64,000 nt of DNA from Cristatella mucedo (GCA_009760855.2 WPIO01000173.1:12501-76500), one strand, 5' to 3'. Counted from the stretch's first letter, positions 1 to 13,819 are shown. Notes: generated by a model from the letters alone, not told the origin. Numbers and translations are program-made.

Positions 1-1400
1 AGCGAGCCTGCGGGTCGACTCTGGCTAAGCGGCGCAGGAGGCGCGGTGGCGTGAGCCATGTGTCCGGCAGCCTGAGGCAGAGGCCTGCTGCAAGCGCCGC
101 CGGCCGGAGCTGGAGGTGTAGCGGGCGCGCCGCGCCGCCAGCTGAGCGCGCGCGGCGGAGGCTGAGGACGCGCTCCAGCAGACGGTGGCAGGCAGCGGTC
201 TCACGCCCCAGCGGTCGCAGCCGCCATTGCGCCTGTGGCACCGGATCGAGGACTGGGCGGCGGAGGCGCGGTGCGTGATCGGCCTGGCTGCTGCTGCTGA
301 CGCAGGCCGAGGGCGGTCGTCCGCTGCCGTCGGAAGCGGCCACGCACCACCGCCAGCGAGGGTCCCGGTGGAGGCTGAGCTGGAGGCAGTGGCCGAGAGC
401 CGCTAAGGTCCCGGCAGCGCTGGCGCTCGCACTTCCTGGAGAAAGCCGCCTGGGGTCGGTGGCGTAGAGGCCGGCTGCCGGCGGGCAGCTGAGCGGGCGT
501 CGGCGGCAGCTGACGTCCGGCCACCAGGAGTGGAACGGCATCAGTGGCTCAGGCAGAAGGTCTGCACGCCGCTGCTGCCCCACGCGCTGGGCGGGCTTAG
601 CCGGCGGATCGAAGCGGCGACCTGAGGAGGCAGCTGCGGCAGCGAGCTGTCGGTGGCTGGCGCGGTGGTGGCTATGCTGGCAGCTGCTGACCGACAAGGA
701 AGGCACAGGCAGCTGGCCGGCTGTTGAGAGCGGGCGGCGGCTGAGCCCGGCCACCTGGTGGAAGCAGATTGAGAGTGAGCTGAGGCGCTGCTGCCCCCAC
801 GCTGCTAAGCGAGTGCCTGGGCTGCGAGCACGGCCCACCGTGCCGCCGCCTGTGAGTGCCGAGGCAGCGGCAGCTCTGCCAGCGCCTGACGTCTAAGCCC
901 ATCGTCTCTCTTCAGGGACACGATTTCGACTGAGCTTGGAAGCGCTGGCGGCTGCAGGGCTTGTCTGCTGGGCGAGTCGCGTGAGGGGAGGAGCTGAGAG
1001 CAGGCGCAGTGAAAACGCATGACACCGGGCAATGGAAATCGGCAAGAACTTCACGTGCAAGATGGAAACGAAATGTCATGCGAAGAGAGTGGAGCCTTCG
1101 GTCGCTGGTGTGGCTGCCTGTGGCTGCCACATAAAAATAACTACAACCAAAAGCAGCGTGATGCAACCAACTTTTAGGTGGCCAAAAGTCTAACTGAAAC
1201 CAGACGGGAAACCGTCTATCGTGGGCAGCGTTTCGAGCCGACACCACACCTGGCCTGGAGAGCCATACCGACCTCCGAGGTTTCCAAAGGCTGGCACTGT
1301 ACCGGTGGCAAACAGACGCCGACCCATGCCGGCCACACACTCCGCCGCCTCCTGCTGGCTCTGAAAACAAGAACGAGAGTGTGAACAAACAGTCCGGATG
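1..1400. other. GC-rich region, no supported gene (1-1050), then ordinary sequence
   Basis: The first kilobase is rich in GCAGCTG/GGCGG-type motifs and gives open frames on both strands with biased Arg/Ala/Pro composition. I recognise no protein family or splice structure. It could be a CpG-rich regulatory region or a decayed repeat. Confidence 0.4.
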
Positions 1401-1404
1401 TGAA

Positions 1405-1917
1405 TAATAATAATAATACACACTTGATAGCACACTCAGAGATTTCAATCACTCTCTCTCTAGGCGCTTTACATTTGCTGCAAAGGAAAACGCGACTTTG
1501 AATGGTGATAATATCATGCTGATGAGCAACATGAATAACATGGTTAGGGGGTGACAGCACAGGGTCTGCATGCAAGTGTGGCTGGTGGCAGCATGCACAG
1601 TGTGAGTGCACGAATAAGCACACGAAGAGGAGGAATTCACAGGGACCCAGTAAATGCAGGTCCTAAATGGGCAATAGCAGCAAGTTCTTTTTAAATGTGG
1701 TCAAGTCAGGAAACGATGCGTGCAAGTCGGGGAGTGAGTTCCGGGCTTTAGAGAGCATACGAACTAAATGCACGATCTCCAAAGGATTTGAAGAGCTTTG
1801 TGCTGAGGCATTTGTAGACTGCTGGATTCCCGAAAAGCGGGTGGTACGATGCTTGGTCTGGTGGGGGAGTAGATCTGGAGAGAGTAGGCTGGAGCCAAAG
1901 AATGAAGTGACCTAATG
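1405..1917 (-). mobile_element. LINE-B 3' copy (minus)
   Basis: The (AAT)n tail and hairpin at about 1405-1480 (CTCTCTCTAGGCGCTTTACA) are followed by the 3' UTR and the RT C-terminus in reverse (GCGGGTGGTACGATGCTTGG). Confidence 0.85.
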
Positions 1918-3310
1918 CAAACAGAGCAGGCACATGAACCCAGAGGGCCCAAGCACGTCAGCGCGACACTGAAAAATAAAAGCAAGGCATCACACTTAGA
2001 CAAGCTTGCAAAAGCACACAATTCACAAAGCAGTGCAAAATGCACAAAATGGCACAGCAGTGCACAAGCAGCCACAACAGCGCCCTTCCTGCTCTCCAGG
2101 CAGAAGCTAGAAGGCGGTTTGTTTCGAGGCAGGCCTGCCACATCTGGCACGTCGAGCGAAAGTTCAGCTGCTACGACCCTATAATCCCTGTATCGATCAC
2201 CGCACAGCGGCAGCCTCTTCGGCTTTAGAGAGTGTCTGGGCACTAGAAACGCCCTCTCCACTGCAATAACCCTCAGTCCAGTCATGCCTTCTGAGCAATC
2301 ACAGAGCAGTGATGCACACACACAGGTCACACACACCACACAGACAGGTACTCACTGTGCACTGACTCCATACAAATATAACAGTTAAGTTGGAGTCCAA
2401 AATCTGCCCCCAAAGATATTTCAGTGCACGGCTTTGCCGGCAAAAGTATTTGCATATATAAGCCATATTGATCAACAGCACGGTGCATGGCTGACTGTCA
2501 AGGTTTTCTAGAGGCACTAACTAGTTGTTCAGAGTGTCTTCTCAAGAGCTTTGTATGCTTTTCTAACTACGACACCTTTGTTTGTCTTTTACTCTTCAGT
2601 TTGTTTCTCTTGCATGAGTCGTGAGATTTGTCTTCTTTAGGGAGCATACACGACATAATTATTATTACGTGAACTGCTTTTATGTTGTCCCAAAAGCAAT
2701 TTCCTACAAACGACAGAGTTGCAACTTTCTGATAGCACTGTCATTAAAAGCATCACTGGAGCTCTTCAGCATGCTGCGTCTCGGTTTCCAGAGTCTCCAT
2801 CTGCTTTATACGACTGCCGATTGTGCACGTACATTGCATCAAACAGACTAAGTAAGAAATTGATAAAGCAGACAAAATACCACCCACTTACACTTTCTTG
2901 ATACAGAAGGAGCTGAAGATGACCTTTTACGGTGTACTCGTGAGGTCTTGGCTCGTTCGATGTTACCGCCGAATTAGTGAATCTGGTACTCTGTCTGGCG
3001 CGTGTTAACACCTGCAGATCACAGCAGTTAATCGCATCTCAGATCTCAGATATGCCAAAATCTTGAGTCACTAAAGCTATGCGGTTATAGAGCTCATCAG
3101 AAATGTGGGAAGCTAATTTCTTGCTACTCACAGTACCCCCAAACGGAGTATTTGAGCCTTGAAATCGATCGATCGACCAAAACGACTCGGAAGTAAAAAC
3201 TTCTTTGGGGAATCCTTGTTTTGGTGCTTTGTGCAGTAGCTTAAAAGTCGCATAATAGTAACCCTGTAGAACGACTATGGGTGATACCAACAGGTGGCTA
3301 AGGCCTGCAT
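1918..3310. other. No supported gene
   Basis: Low-complexity CA/GCA-rich sequence at about 1980-2060. Otherwise nothing recognisable on either strand. Confidence 0.5.
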
Positions 3311-3800
3311 ACAGAGCAAAGTTCTTACGCTGACCCACAAGATCCGCTCACGGCTTGGCTCCCTTCGTACCTAGCTGAACCGCTGCATCAATTTCAAGCC
3401 TGCTCGCCCTCAGGTCCTGTGTGGACAATACATTAAGCTGCCCCATTCTCTCCGCTCAAAGACAGTTGACAACAGAAGCTTTAGCTCTGCAGGTCCCTAG
3501 ACTGTGGAACTCACTGCACTATTCTTACGCCCACGACCATCTACTCTCCCACTGCTCGACACAGGGCACATCTTTTCAGCGGTCCTGAACTGGGTTACTA
3601 TCTATGCTACTCAGCCACCTCAACTGCTCTCCTAACTCCCGCATATGGTTTCCACTCTCTTTGTTGCGTGAACGAGAGTCTCGTTGGCTCACCGACGCGT
3701 ACGAGAAGTCGCCATGCGCTGCGAGTAGCGCGATACAAAACTGCTCAAGGAATAACCCACATGGTCATTATGACTTTGTGGAGTTACTGACTGAATACAT
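3311..3800 (+). mobile_element. LINE-A 3' fragment
   Basis: The sequence runs from ACAGAGCAAAGTTCTTACGC through the LWNSL region to the terminal hairpin (ACTTTGTGGAGTTACTGAC) near 3790. It is decayed. Confidence 0.8.
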
Positions 3801-6100
3801 TGCATGTTTGTCTTGCATCAGTGGCAGACCTTTTCAGTGGCAAAAACTCAGACTCTTTAGGAATGTACTGCATACACTTGAGCTACCACTACCAGCTCAC
3901 AGCTGAAGCAGTCTATTGCTGGGCAGACATGGGAGAGGGGGACTCATTACGAGATCGTGGCTGGACCGACGTCACGCAAAACGCATACTCACCAACCGCA
4001 CATATGTTTGTCTATGGGCTCTCGATTGTCACTGAGCTTTCGATATAACTTCTTAGTATGCCTTGGATTCTAGAAAACTCTTTTCATTACCCAAATGAGT
4101 TTACAGCCACAACAGTGGATACGGGAAACCATATTGCGAGGACTGTTCTCGCCTATATCTGTATATGCTGCTGCTGCTGCTTTTTATAGTCAGCCAGGCT
4201 ACACTCTAACCAGTGTGCATCAGCTGCATATTTTCGGCCCACTGCTCGGCCGGATGCCTGGCCAGCTGATGCAGGTGGCCACCGTGGCAGAATTACTCTC
4301 CCATCGCTCGTCCCACGCCACTTGTCCAGCTGCCGCGGCAGCAGTCACGGCAGCTGCTTAGAAGCTGCTCATAGCTGCTAGCTGCTACCATCGGGAACTG
4401 CAGGCAGAGTGAGCGCTTTGTCAAGCGGTCCAAGGCGCAGCGGCAGCGCATCGACGGCCTCGAGGCAGCCAAATGGATTTATCGGTGGGGGCGCTGCGAG
4501 TTTCGGGTGGGCGGCGGCTCGTGACTTGGTGCAACCCACAGGCGCGCCCGGCTGGTGACGGGCCTTCTGCTTTGCACCGCCCTGAGAGCAGTTCAGCAGG
4601 GCGCCACGGCCGGCACCGGCCTCTGAGGCGCTGAGCTGCCACCGCTGCCTTTTCCTTTGCCGCCCATGGCAGGCGGTGGCGGAGGTCCGGGCGGTGGAGG
4701 AGGGCCCGGAGGCAGGCGGAGGCGTATGCTGCTCTGCTGGCTGGTAACTAGTGAACGAAGTCAATTGGAAGGGCACCGTTCTGAGAAGCAGGCAAGCAGC
4801 AGCTCGGGAATGGAGGGGGCAAGAATCCCATACCAGCAGAGATGTGGGATCGGCATGCCAAAGGCGCAGCAATCAGCAAATGATAAAGCTCACAGCAACC
4901 TAAAGCAACAGCGATATGCAGAACGAACGCCACAATGGCAGAAACTGTTACATCAGTAGACCCACTGAACAACGGCAGCTTGCCTAGGCAGACACAAACA
5001 CCCTCCTCCCTTGGAGCAGCCGTAACCTGCTGCAGACGAGTTTCTGCAAAGCACTGGTCATGCCCACACCTCATCATCATAGCCTCACCCAATTGGAAAA
5101 TGATGCTGGCCAAAACATCTCCTCAACTCACCCTAGAAACCCAAGTGGCTGCTAATCTGTTTTGAGTTCGGCTGAATGCATGTCACGCAATGAGCTGGCT
5201 ACTATACCAATGAGCATGCGAAAGTAAGGAGCTTCCAAAAGCAGAAATATGTTTAGTCGACGCCAAAAAGAAGAATTGGACAACAGAAAAGGAAAATCAT
5301 CTCCAACTAATGCTCGTTGAAAGGTGGGCTTCGTAGGGTACATCTCTTATCCGTCGGCAGTAAATCAATGCAGCATCGTAATGCCACGTTGACAATGGGG
5401 ATGTTACCACCACATATGATCACACAAGTTTTTACTGCACACGTAAATGTGCAGAAAAGAATTATTTCTCTGAAGATGCTATATGAACGTATTATTACAC
5501 TACCATTATTATTTGGTACAGAGGTATTGTATTATTATTCAAATGATCTTCATTCTGTGTTTTCATGAGGCTAGGGCACTGGCACGATAATAATAACAAG
5601 AAAATACAGCAGTATATAATTTAAGCAAGCAAAACAACTAAATTTAAGACTAAACAAAGATTAGAAAATTGGTCTCACTGCATTGAGAGGTTTTTATCGA
5701 TGGAGGCTGCTAAAGCCTAGGTGAATGGGCGACAAGCTTTCTTCCAAGCGAAATGATAATAGCAGTAATCGCAGCAATTTAAAAACAAAGATCACAGCCT
5801 GTTACAATGAAAATTAAAGAGGTAATAAGAACAGTAGTAGATAAGGAGAACGGCATCTCTATCCACAGAACCCAATTTGCAGGCAATCAATAAGTAAAGG
5901 TTTAGCAACATATCGATATCAGTTGAAGAGAAGACAAAAGCAAGTACAATCAGTTGAAATAACTGTAAAAACTAGAAGATACATCGGAACCTCGGGGGTT
6001 GTCACCAAGTCAAGATCGTCGCAGGTATTCCCGCTTCAACTCACAGTTGAGAAAGACTATGGGGCAGATAGCCACAGGAGAGTTAGAAGCACTAATGTCA
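3801..6100. other. No supported gene; GC-rich patch at 4380-4750
   Basis: The GC-rich patch contains GGTGGC/GGCGG runs near 4670-4720. The rest is A/T-rich intergenic sequence. Confidence 0.45.
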
Positions 6101-6590
6101 AAGTGGCTTCAGCACGCATTTATGTAGCCAAATTGTTTCGTCCTCACGTGAAAAAGAAATATTTCTTTCTCTCAAGAGAAAGCGAGGAAACATGGCAGAG
6201 TCAGGAGAGCAGCTGTAGGTAAAGAGAGTAGAAGTAGCAGCCTTGTGGAACTGCTGGAACGAATGATTACATTGCAGCATGGAGGATAGCTGTCGTTTTG
6301 CAAGAATCGTGGAAGGAAGCCACAGTCTAGGATCATGGAGCTAAAGCCGGCCGCTGACGATTCTTAAGCAGAGAATGGAACAGCTAATTTACTGTTCCGC
6401 TGGTGCTGGAGTGGCGTGAGGCTAGGCTAAACTGGAGATGGCAGTTCAGTTAGGGTACGAAAGAGCCAAGCCGTGGCAGGAGCTCTTGTGGGCTGTGTGT
6501 AAGAACTGTGCACTGTAACAGTTAATCAACCAGCAACCGAAGCTTTTTTTGTAAGAAGACACGTGGCTGGTGCTTCTTGGTCGGAACTTT
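6101..6590 (-). mobile_element. LINE-A 3' fragment (minus)
   Basis: It matches the region covering the end of the ORF and the 3' UTR, for example CAGAGTCAGGAGAGCAGCTG and AAGAGCCAAGCCGTGGCAGG. It is strongly diverged. Confidence 0.7.
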
Positions 6591-6904
6591 CTAAGCATTG
6601 GGGGAAGACTAATGAATAGGCGCGCATACACTTTGCACAGTGAAACAATTGAGTGACATCGGCGACGATGAGAGCTGAGGGAAGAGTGTGTTGACCAGAC
6701 CGCAGGAGGAGGCCAAGTCACTACGATCATCGATGGCATGCACACTATGGCAGCTCCGTCAAGCCAGGCACGATCCGAATGGTTAAATGCAATCCACCGT
6801 GCAGACGGATGTAAAATGCATGATGGCCTGCATGCGACTGAATTAAAATAAACAAAATTAAAATTTGTTGGATTAAACACCTAGTGCTTATATAGAGATT
6901 GCTA

Positions 6905-7695
6905 ACACAGAACCGTTCAGCTTCCGTCAGCTACTGGATACTATTGATCAATATGGTCTTTACTGGAACGATGAGAATGATCGGTCTACAGACGAGGCAC
7001 TGGCATTGTTTAAACCGTACTCTGTTCGATCGTGCGTTCAATCCAAGTCGGGTCAGATCTCACACGCGAGATGGGTCACATGTGAAGTCCCCTGCCGTCC
7101 CTACTCTCGGTCCTTTGCTGTTCTCCGTTTATACCCAACCGGAAAGTATGGTGTTATTGGAAGATATCGCTTAATGATACCATTGTATTTATTATTCAAA
7201 CCAGGAATCTACTGTTAAACTGATAAAACTGAATTATTGGTTTTATGAACATTCGATCCTGGAGCGTCGAAAACCCATGAATGAATGATGACAAACTGAA
7301 CTGTTTGCGAAATCTTGTTGTAGTGCAGGATTGAAGGCTTGCTCTCTAATAGGGTGTGATGCTATTGTGCAACCATCACCACGTGCTTGAAATCTTAGTG
7401 TTGCTTGACAGAGGCCTAAATTTTTAAAAGCTTCATTCAGACTGTTTACAGCTAGCCATCACGTCCGATCCCTCATCCAAGATCAGAAGCTGTCTTCCAC
7501 AGTGGCTTGCAAAATTAAACTACTACTAGTCTATTCCTGGCTGATTATTTAATTCTTTGGCTACCAAAGAAAGAATTAGGCCACTGCAGCTGGCTATGAA
7601 GATATTGCATGTTAGCCTTCAAGTCCTAGAGGTTTGGACCACGTGTCTCCATTGCCAAAAGATAGGATGGATGCCGGCTGATCAACGGATGATAA
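6905..7695 (+). mobile_element. LINE-A RT fragment, decayed
   Basis: Remnants of motif A to the thumb region are visible, such as GACGAGGCACTGGCATTGTT and TCCACAGTGGCTTGCAAAAT. Stops and indels occur throughout. Confidence 0.7.
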
Positions 7696-7699
7696 AGTT

Positions 7700-7915
7700 C
7701 TAATAATGTTCTTAATAATGAGAAGAAGGAATTGTACAGCCCCCAACAAGAATGGAATCTATTTTTTAGACACGATATTTACAAGAGGCGTGGTCGGAAT
7801 GGTTAGAGGTAGCATGCTCAATGACAATAACCACAATTGATAGAGTTAGAGGTGGATATGCACAGGGTAAGCATGCAAATATGGTGAGTGGGAGCTGAAG
7901 AGCCATAACATTGAC
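7700..7915 (-). mobile_element. LINE-B 3' UTR fragment (minus)
   Basis: It shares GGTAGCATGCTCAATGACAA and CACAGGGTAAGCATGCAAAT with other copies. The hairpin is decayed. Confidence 0.6.
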
Positions 7916-8384
7916 CTTGATCGTTTGATCTATTTAATCTTCTGCATAACTAAGTGGCAAAAGCAATGGGGCTTGGACTACTGTTCGTGAGAATTGCATG
8001 GCGTCAGTACTTAGGCAGACATTGCTGAAACAACAAAATTACTACGAAGTTGGATTGCATTAAAGGCAACGGTTTGCATGTCTTTTCAAATGCAGTAATT
8101 GTAGTTAGCTTGCAGAACGAAAAATGCTGGTGTTTTCATGCCAAAGTGTTTCCATGCAATGGTATGTTTCTGATATGGCACTTCCTGGAAAAGAAAGAAT
8201 TTGGCACAATGATAATTCATGAGAAGACATTAATATATTTGTATCGCTACCTAAGAACTTATCTTTTGTAGGGAAACCTGAATATATATCGTAAAAGAAC
8301 CTATGCCTTGAACGTATTGTAGATACATGCTCATATTAAACAAGTTTCGCAGAATTGATTAAGTAGAGATGACATGCATAGGGC

Positions 8385-8900
8385 ATGCAAAAAGCGCCTC
8401 AGAGAACTCAATCTCTTTTGGCAAGCTTTACAGTTGCTGCAAAGGAAGCATGACTGAGTCATAGGGTCAAGGTTTCTGGGTTAAATAAATAAGAATAGCA
8501 TGGTGGTGACAGGTCAGCATGGGTGGTTAGTGGCAGCAACCAACAGTGTCAGCACATGCTTAAATCTACAAATTTGACTAATTTGTGGGATACTGTAAAT
8601 ACCCATAAATAGATGCCTTTGTTTCTTTTTAGAGGCCATCAAATCAGGCGATGTCATGACGCCAGGCAGAAGGTAAACCAGGCTGAAGCACAGTGGAACC
8701 AGTATGGTCAAGGATTGAGGTCTTTACGAGGTGTGAACTGATTTGATTCAGAAACCGGTATTTGTGTCGGCAGGGAGAAGATTGTTAGCAGGCTAGAACC
8801 AAAGAACAAAAGTATCTAAAGTGAGTGACAGAACCGTGAAGTCGATGCGCTAAGTGACTGGCCAGTGCAGGTTGGCGAGAAGTGGTGTGACGGCAACTAA
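8385..8900 (-). mobile_element. LINE-B 3' copy (minus)
   Basis: Hairpin relic AAAGCGCCTCAGAGAACTCA, then the 3' UTR and the ORF end up to CAGGTTGGCGAGAAGTGGTG. Confidence 0.75.
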
Positions 8901-9512
8901 AAGATGATGATAGGATGCTTGGCCGTAGTGTTTTGCATCAGTTGTGAGCACCTTTGATCCTGCTGATCTTCTTGTGCGAAGAAGCCGAGAAGTAATCAGC
9001 AAGATCATGGCAAGATCACTAGGCAAGAACCAACTGAGGAGCAGCTAAGGGAGATAAGCTGATCGTAGACATTTGCATCTTTGATTGTATGCCTATCGAG
9101 TGGACAGTCATCCGATCTTATTCTCAAGTTTATGCTTATAAACCCAGCTTTACAACGGTTTGAGGCAAACCAGAGGAGACCGTCTGGGCATACAGAGGAG
9201 CTGAATTCTGAGATCCCAAACTCGCTGCCATGTTCGGTTAATGCCGCTGCAGTGGCTTTCTGGTAAGGTCGGAAGGAGGATTATGACCAGAGGTGAAGAG
9301 GATATTAAAGCCGGACAGCATCGATGTCAAGGGTCTATGTTTCCCACCATTCAGTGATCAGGATGGAGGTGAGAGCATATTACTGTAGACAATGGAGATC
9401 TATATATCAGATCAACAAAATTTAAAAATAAAAGGTATAAACAGCATTCACAAGAGAAAATTGGCTTATGTGACCTTGATGTGTGTGACATTAATGCACA
9501 TGGAACCACAAT

Positions 9513-9660
9513 AAATAATAATAATAATTGTATTTATCTGAAGGGCCTCCAAGACATCTTAATTCCTCTTATTCAGGCGTCACATATGTTCAGTTTGTTT
9601 TTCCTACAAACTCAGCCAGACCTTGGTCAAGGGAGTAAACTCAACCAAAATAACGAGCCA
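9513..9660 (-). mobile_element. SINE-1 copy (minus), decayed
   Basis: AATAATAATAATAATTGTAT, tail relic CATCTTAATTCCTCTTATTC, and head relic CAGCCAGACCTTGGTCAAG. Confidence 0.55.
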
Positions 9661-11672
9661 GTAAGTGGAACAAAACGAAAAGAAATAACAGATAAGTTAG
9701 CAAAGTGAACGTCAAATTATCTAAAGGAGAAGATGATTCATTCCTGTACAAAGAACTCAAAACTATATTTACAGGACTTAGCACCAGGGAGGAGGTTATA
9801 GACCACTACCAACATTGCAGCTTGTCGTCATTGAACCTAAAATATAGATTTGCAAGATGGCTTCTGAGAGGACAACGGTGGCCAGGGTTTTGTGCAATAA
9901 ATCATTTTTAAATGATTACCAAAAGGTTTGGCTCTCAATTTACCAGCAAATCGGGAAGTATGTGTTTACTTATCAAGCGATTGAAGACTGACTCGCCGCC
10001 TGCCCCCCCGGCAAACAAATCGAGCTCAACAGGGTGAAGGGAAGCTCATGGTGCTGTGCCTGACAGGAAGAAGGCACTCCAGAGAAACTCCACCAGCTCA
10101 CGCAGATGATGCTTATGACATGTGGGCCACCGGTTTCAGCGTGCTCTCTGTTTCGAAGATTGGGGTGTTTGAGTACAACTTGGCAGAGGTATACTTGGGT
10201 GAGCTTTATTTTTGTAAGAAGCCTGTAACCTGCAGTGGTAGCTCTGCCTTTACAGTGGATCTAGATCCGTATGGGTGATTGCATGAGCAAAATCTGCCAT
10301 AACCGACGTTAGCAATGCAATAATTTATCAAAGACTGCATCGAACCAATCGCTATGAACTCACCTCAAGGGTTGGAGACGGCCGTCAGCCCAAGAAGCGG
10401 CTTACTTCGTCGATTGTGAAGCAACTAACTGTATTGTACTATGCAACAGGGCAAGATTCATGGAAGGGTGAGTCCTAAATGGCAGTACCGCTGCAACTTG
10501 GTAGGTGTAAGGTGGCGGCACAAAAGGTAGACACTGCATGATCTGCACAATCGATGCAAATGTGCACGTTGTTTCGACCCTTCAGTCCCAGACAAAAAGC
10601 AGCAGGCCAGATGACATGCAGGATTTAAACAAGATATTGGGCATGGTACCATAGCTGGATGCCGCATCGCACGGCCACTCAGCAGGCAGCTAGCGATCGG
10701 TCCAGCCGACATTAGCAGACAGCGCGGCCACCAGGCTCCGGGTAAGTAATTCCTAATAATTCGACTTTACAGGCCTCCCAGCTCATAAGCACCGATACAA
10801 GGAAAAGATGTGACAAAGACTAACAGAACTTCTGGCGTTAATGTAATGAACTGTTGAACTTGTAAGAAACTGAACTCACTATTGATGAACCATAATACAA
10901 CAATAACAGGCTACCCAATTGCGCTCTGCCTGCAGCCAAAGCTGGCACAGCTAAGAGGAAGAGTGCGGCTACAAGCACACGAGAAGGGCTGCCGGGTCCG
11001 GTGACAGAGGCTTCGGTAAGGGTATAAAAGATGAGAAAAACCTGATTTCGGCAAAAATCGGCGATGGTTTAATGGACAAAACCAATTTTTTTCCTGAGTA
11101 AAATCGATGCATTTTCATGCCGCACATCTCAATCCTAATCGACGCCGGGGCAAGGCTGTTGTTCTTTTGGCTGACGAGCATGGCATCACTTCTGGAGCGA
11201 GCCGCGCAGGGTCAGACCAAGGTCAAGTTGTCTTTTGGTGTTCAGGCGAAAGGTTGTTGCTGACGTGGGACATGGAGAAACTGAGATTGGTGAACTACTC
11301 ATAGCCTGGGCGAATTGCCGTTTGCCATCAGCCCTAGGAGTCAATGAAACAGTGCGATCACGAAAGTCGCCATATGGTTGGGGTCATCCGAATTCTTTGC
11401 GCCACGCAAAATGTACTGAGAACCTTGACTTAACTTCAATAAAACCGGATTTGGGCAAGATCCGGTGGTCGGGCTTATGTGCAAAGTGGTTAAATCTCTA
11501 ATGATTAAAACCTGGGCGCTGTGCCATCCATGTGGGCGACTTTGTGTCAAATGTTCAAGTCCGGCTGAAAGCAGTGTGTACTGCTCCTCTGTCGAGGCTC
11601 TTCTTCTTCTGCCATCTGAACACAGGGGGTCATGTCAAATCGCCAGCGTTTATTACCGAGGCTGCTGCCTCA

Positions 11673-11708
11673 TATTTATATATATGTATGTATGTATGTA
11701 TGTGTGTG

Positions 11709-11740
<32 letters not shown>

Positions 11741-11806
11741 TGTATGTATGTATGTATGTATGTATGTATGGATGCATGCATGCATGTATGTATATATATA
11801 TATATG

Positions 11807-11838
<32 letters not shown>

Positions 11839-11842
11839 TATA
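11673..11842. repeat. (TATG)n/(AT)n microsatellite
   Basis: About 170 bp of TATG units grading into TA repeats. Frames read through it are artefacts. Confidence 0.97.
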
Positions 11843-12255
11843 TAAACATCATGATGCTTCCTAAGAGAATCCTAGTATTTTCCAGGCACTTCTAAGTCAA
11901 TGTGGACTTCCGGCCTTGGCATTGAACCCTGACTGGACCAAATCATTGGTAGATTTGCACCCCCAAGGCTGAAGTGAATCCCAGATGTAGCCTTGATACA
12001 CGCTAGTATGCCACTTGAAGTGGTACTGTAACAACAAGTATCCAGTATCTTCAAGCTACAACGATTGCATGTCGTAAACGTAGACCAGACTCTGTTTCAT
12101 ATGCATAGAGGCAATATACACAGCATCGTTATAATATCAGCTGAGTGGTTCAACAAGAGTACAGCCGAACACTAATACATTAGACATATCCGGCTCCAAA
12201 CAGGCTTGTAATTCAGATGATAATCTGGTTGATATAGCATTCTCATGACACACAC

Positions 12256-12292
12256 GAACGCACATACATGCACACACACACACACACTCGTG
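12256..12292. repeat. Short (CA)n microsatellite
   Basis: CA-rich, interrupted. Confidence 0.85.
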
Positions 12293-12424
12293 CACTCATC
12301 ATGTGCACTCACCTCGCACTACTTCTGATTTAGAATAATTGTTGTAATGAGAATTACTCTAAGCTTACACAAGCATACTAAATTCTGAGCAAGAATGTAA
12401 GAAGCCACCAGAAAATGTTAAAGT

Positions 12425-12500
12425 TGTACCTCAAGATTTACAATAAAGCACCTAGAAAGAGATTATCTGAGGGCGATTACTATGTAATATATATTACACA
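12425..12500 (+). mobile_element. LINE-B tail fragment
   Basis: Only the terminal hairpin segment (AAAGCACCTAGAAAGAGATT) and a decayed A/T tail are present. Confidence 0.6.
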
Positions 12501-12753
12501 TGAGCCATGGCCTGTCAGAGCCACTCAAAGCAAACTAAAAGTAGCAGCATCCACAACTGGCTACTAGGAGTGAGGAACTGCAGGCGTTTGAAACTTGCTG
12601 CAGCAGAGCTGAGAACCATAAAGTTGAAGCATTACCCTTTTGTGTGTCTGTGCTTTGATTGTTCCGGGGCTTATCTGCCTCAGCAGGCTCCTTAATAAGC
12701 CCTCCGATATATTCTGTCTCAGGAGTGAATGAGGTGGAGAGTTTTCTCCCTGG

Positions 12754-12794
12754 TGGGAGGAGGAGGAGGGAGGAGAGGAGGGAGGAGGGAGGAG
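12754..12794. repeat. (GGA)-rich purine tract
   Basis: GGGAGGAGGAGGAGGGAGGA and similar, with enough G-runs for possible G-quadruplex formation. Confidence 0.85.
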
Positions 12795-12957
12795 GTCTCG
12801 ATGTGAACTATGAGGATGAGCTGAGCCATCCCCAGAAAAACTTACTTAAGCCTTACTAAAGGCTACAGGTACATAGGTCCTGAAACTTACAAGACCAATA
12901 TTAGGCAGGCAGTCAAAGCCGTGGCTGTCCTGTTTGGTAATACTAAATAAATAATAA

Positions 12958-13127
12958 ACTTGTCAGCTTAAACAGCCTCTTTTTGTATAGAAGACAGAAG
13001 AGCCTTTATAAAGAATACGTCACATTGCAGTGGAAGTGATAAAGGATCGCTCACCACGAGACTGAACCACGACCCGGACCGAGGTCATGAAAGCAACTGC
13101 CTTACCCAGTGTGCCACGGCTCACCAA
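12958..13127 (-). mobile_element. SINE-2 copy (minus)
   Basis: In reverse: tail AACAGCCTCTTTTTGTATAG, body CAGTGGAAGTGATAAAGG, head GCCTTACCCAGTGTGCCACG. Confidence 0.75.
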
Positions 13128-13819
13128 CATCAGCAAAGCCTCATTGCGCTAAGCACTGCAATGCTCTGACCGCGACACGATGCCATGACTCTGTGCAGGA
13201 CGCTCAGCCTATAGCTAAAGATGCACACAAGACCGACAGCTTTGCTACCAAATTTCAAGTGTAGTGACTGCAATCATAAACTAGAAGACTTTACTTCCAG
13301 TACAGTGCTTGTTCAATCATTAAATGTGCGATTGAAATTTAGGTAGTTTAAGAAATTTGTGCTTCAAAATTTAGAAATTCATCTTGACAACTGCATCAAT
13401 TTTAAATAATGATCCTTGAGATTGTGAAGAGTGTCTATCACGGTGGTTTTGCATATTTTAACTAGCCTTTGTCTTGTCCTACAGATTATTGAAATTATAT
13501 TTTAATTATTTCGAAAAAAGGCCAACTGGTTTAAGAAAGATAGACAAGACTATCATATGCACAAAGAATCATTTATTGAAATTCTATTACAGGCGCTAGG
13601 GCTGAAGATGATAGGGAGGACATTAAGTAGCCTCTCCCTTGTTATCGACAGCTAATTGGGTACTCTGACCTATTGGCACATTTGCTTGGTTTCCAGGTAA
13701 CGAAGGAACAGCTGCACTACTTCTAGTCTAGTCGTGCCTCTACCCCGCTAGATAGTAACTTAGTGAGATCCATTCTTTCACTTGTTTGACTGGTCGAAGA
13801 TAATGTTTTCTTCGAAGAT

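Larger units (their letters stand above)
9000..12250. other. Mostly unannotated sequence with one SINE-1 relic and a microsatellite
   Basis: Short frames at 9705-9911 and 10048-10278 show no recognised motif and no convincing splice context. Confidence 0.4.

Noticed and set aside
51-524. Open frames on both strands in the GC-rich first kilobase
   Set aside because: They are Arg/Ala/Pro-rich, overlap in several phases, and show no known domain or splice structure. Base composition explains them.
912-1448. 178-codon minus-strand frame
   Set aside because: Its first part is the ATT tail and hairpin of a LINE-B copy, and the rest has no recognised similarity.
4402-4535. Possible exon reading SERFVKRSKAQRQRIDGLEA then AKWIYRW
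   Set aside because: It looks protein-like, but I recognise no family, no clear donor follows, and neighbouring frames are also open because of GC content.
11465-11895. Frames with long Met-Tyr-Val-Cys repeats
   Set aside because: They are translations of the TATG/AT microsatellite.
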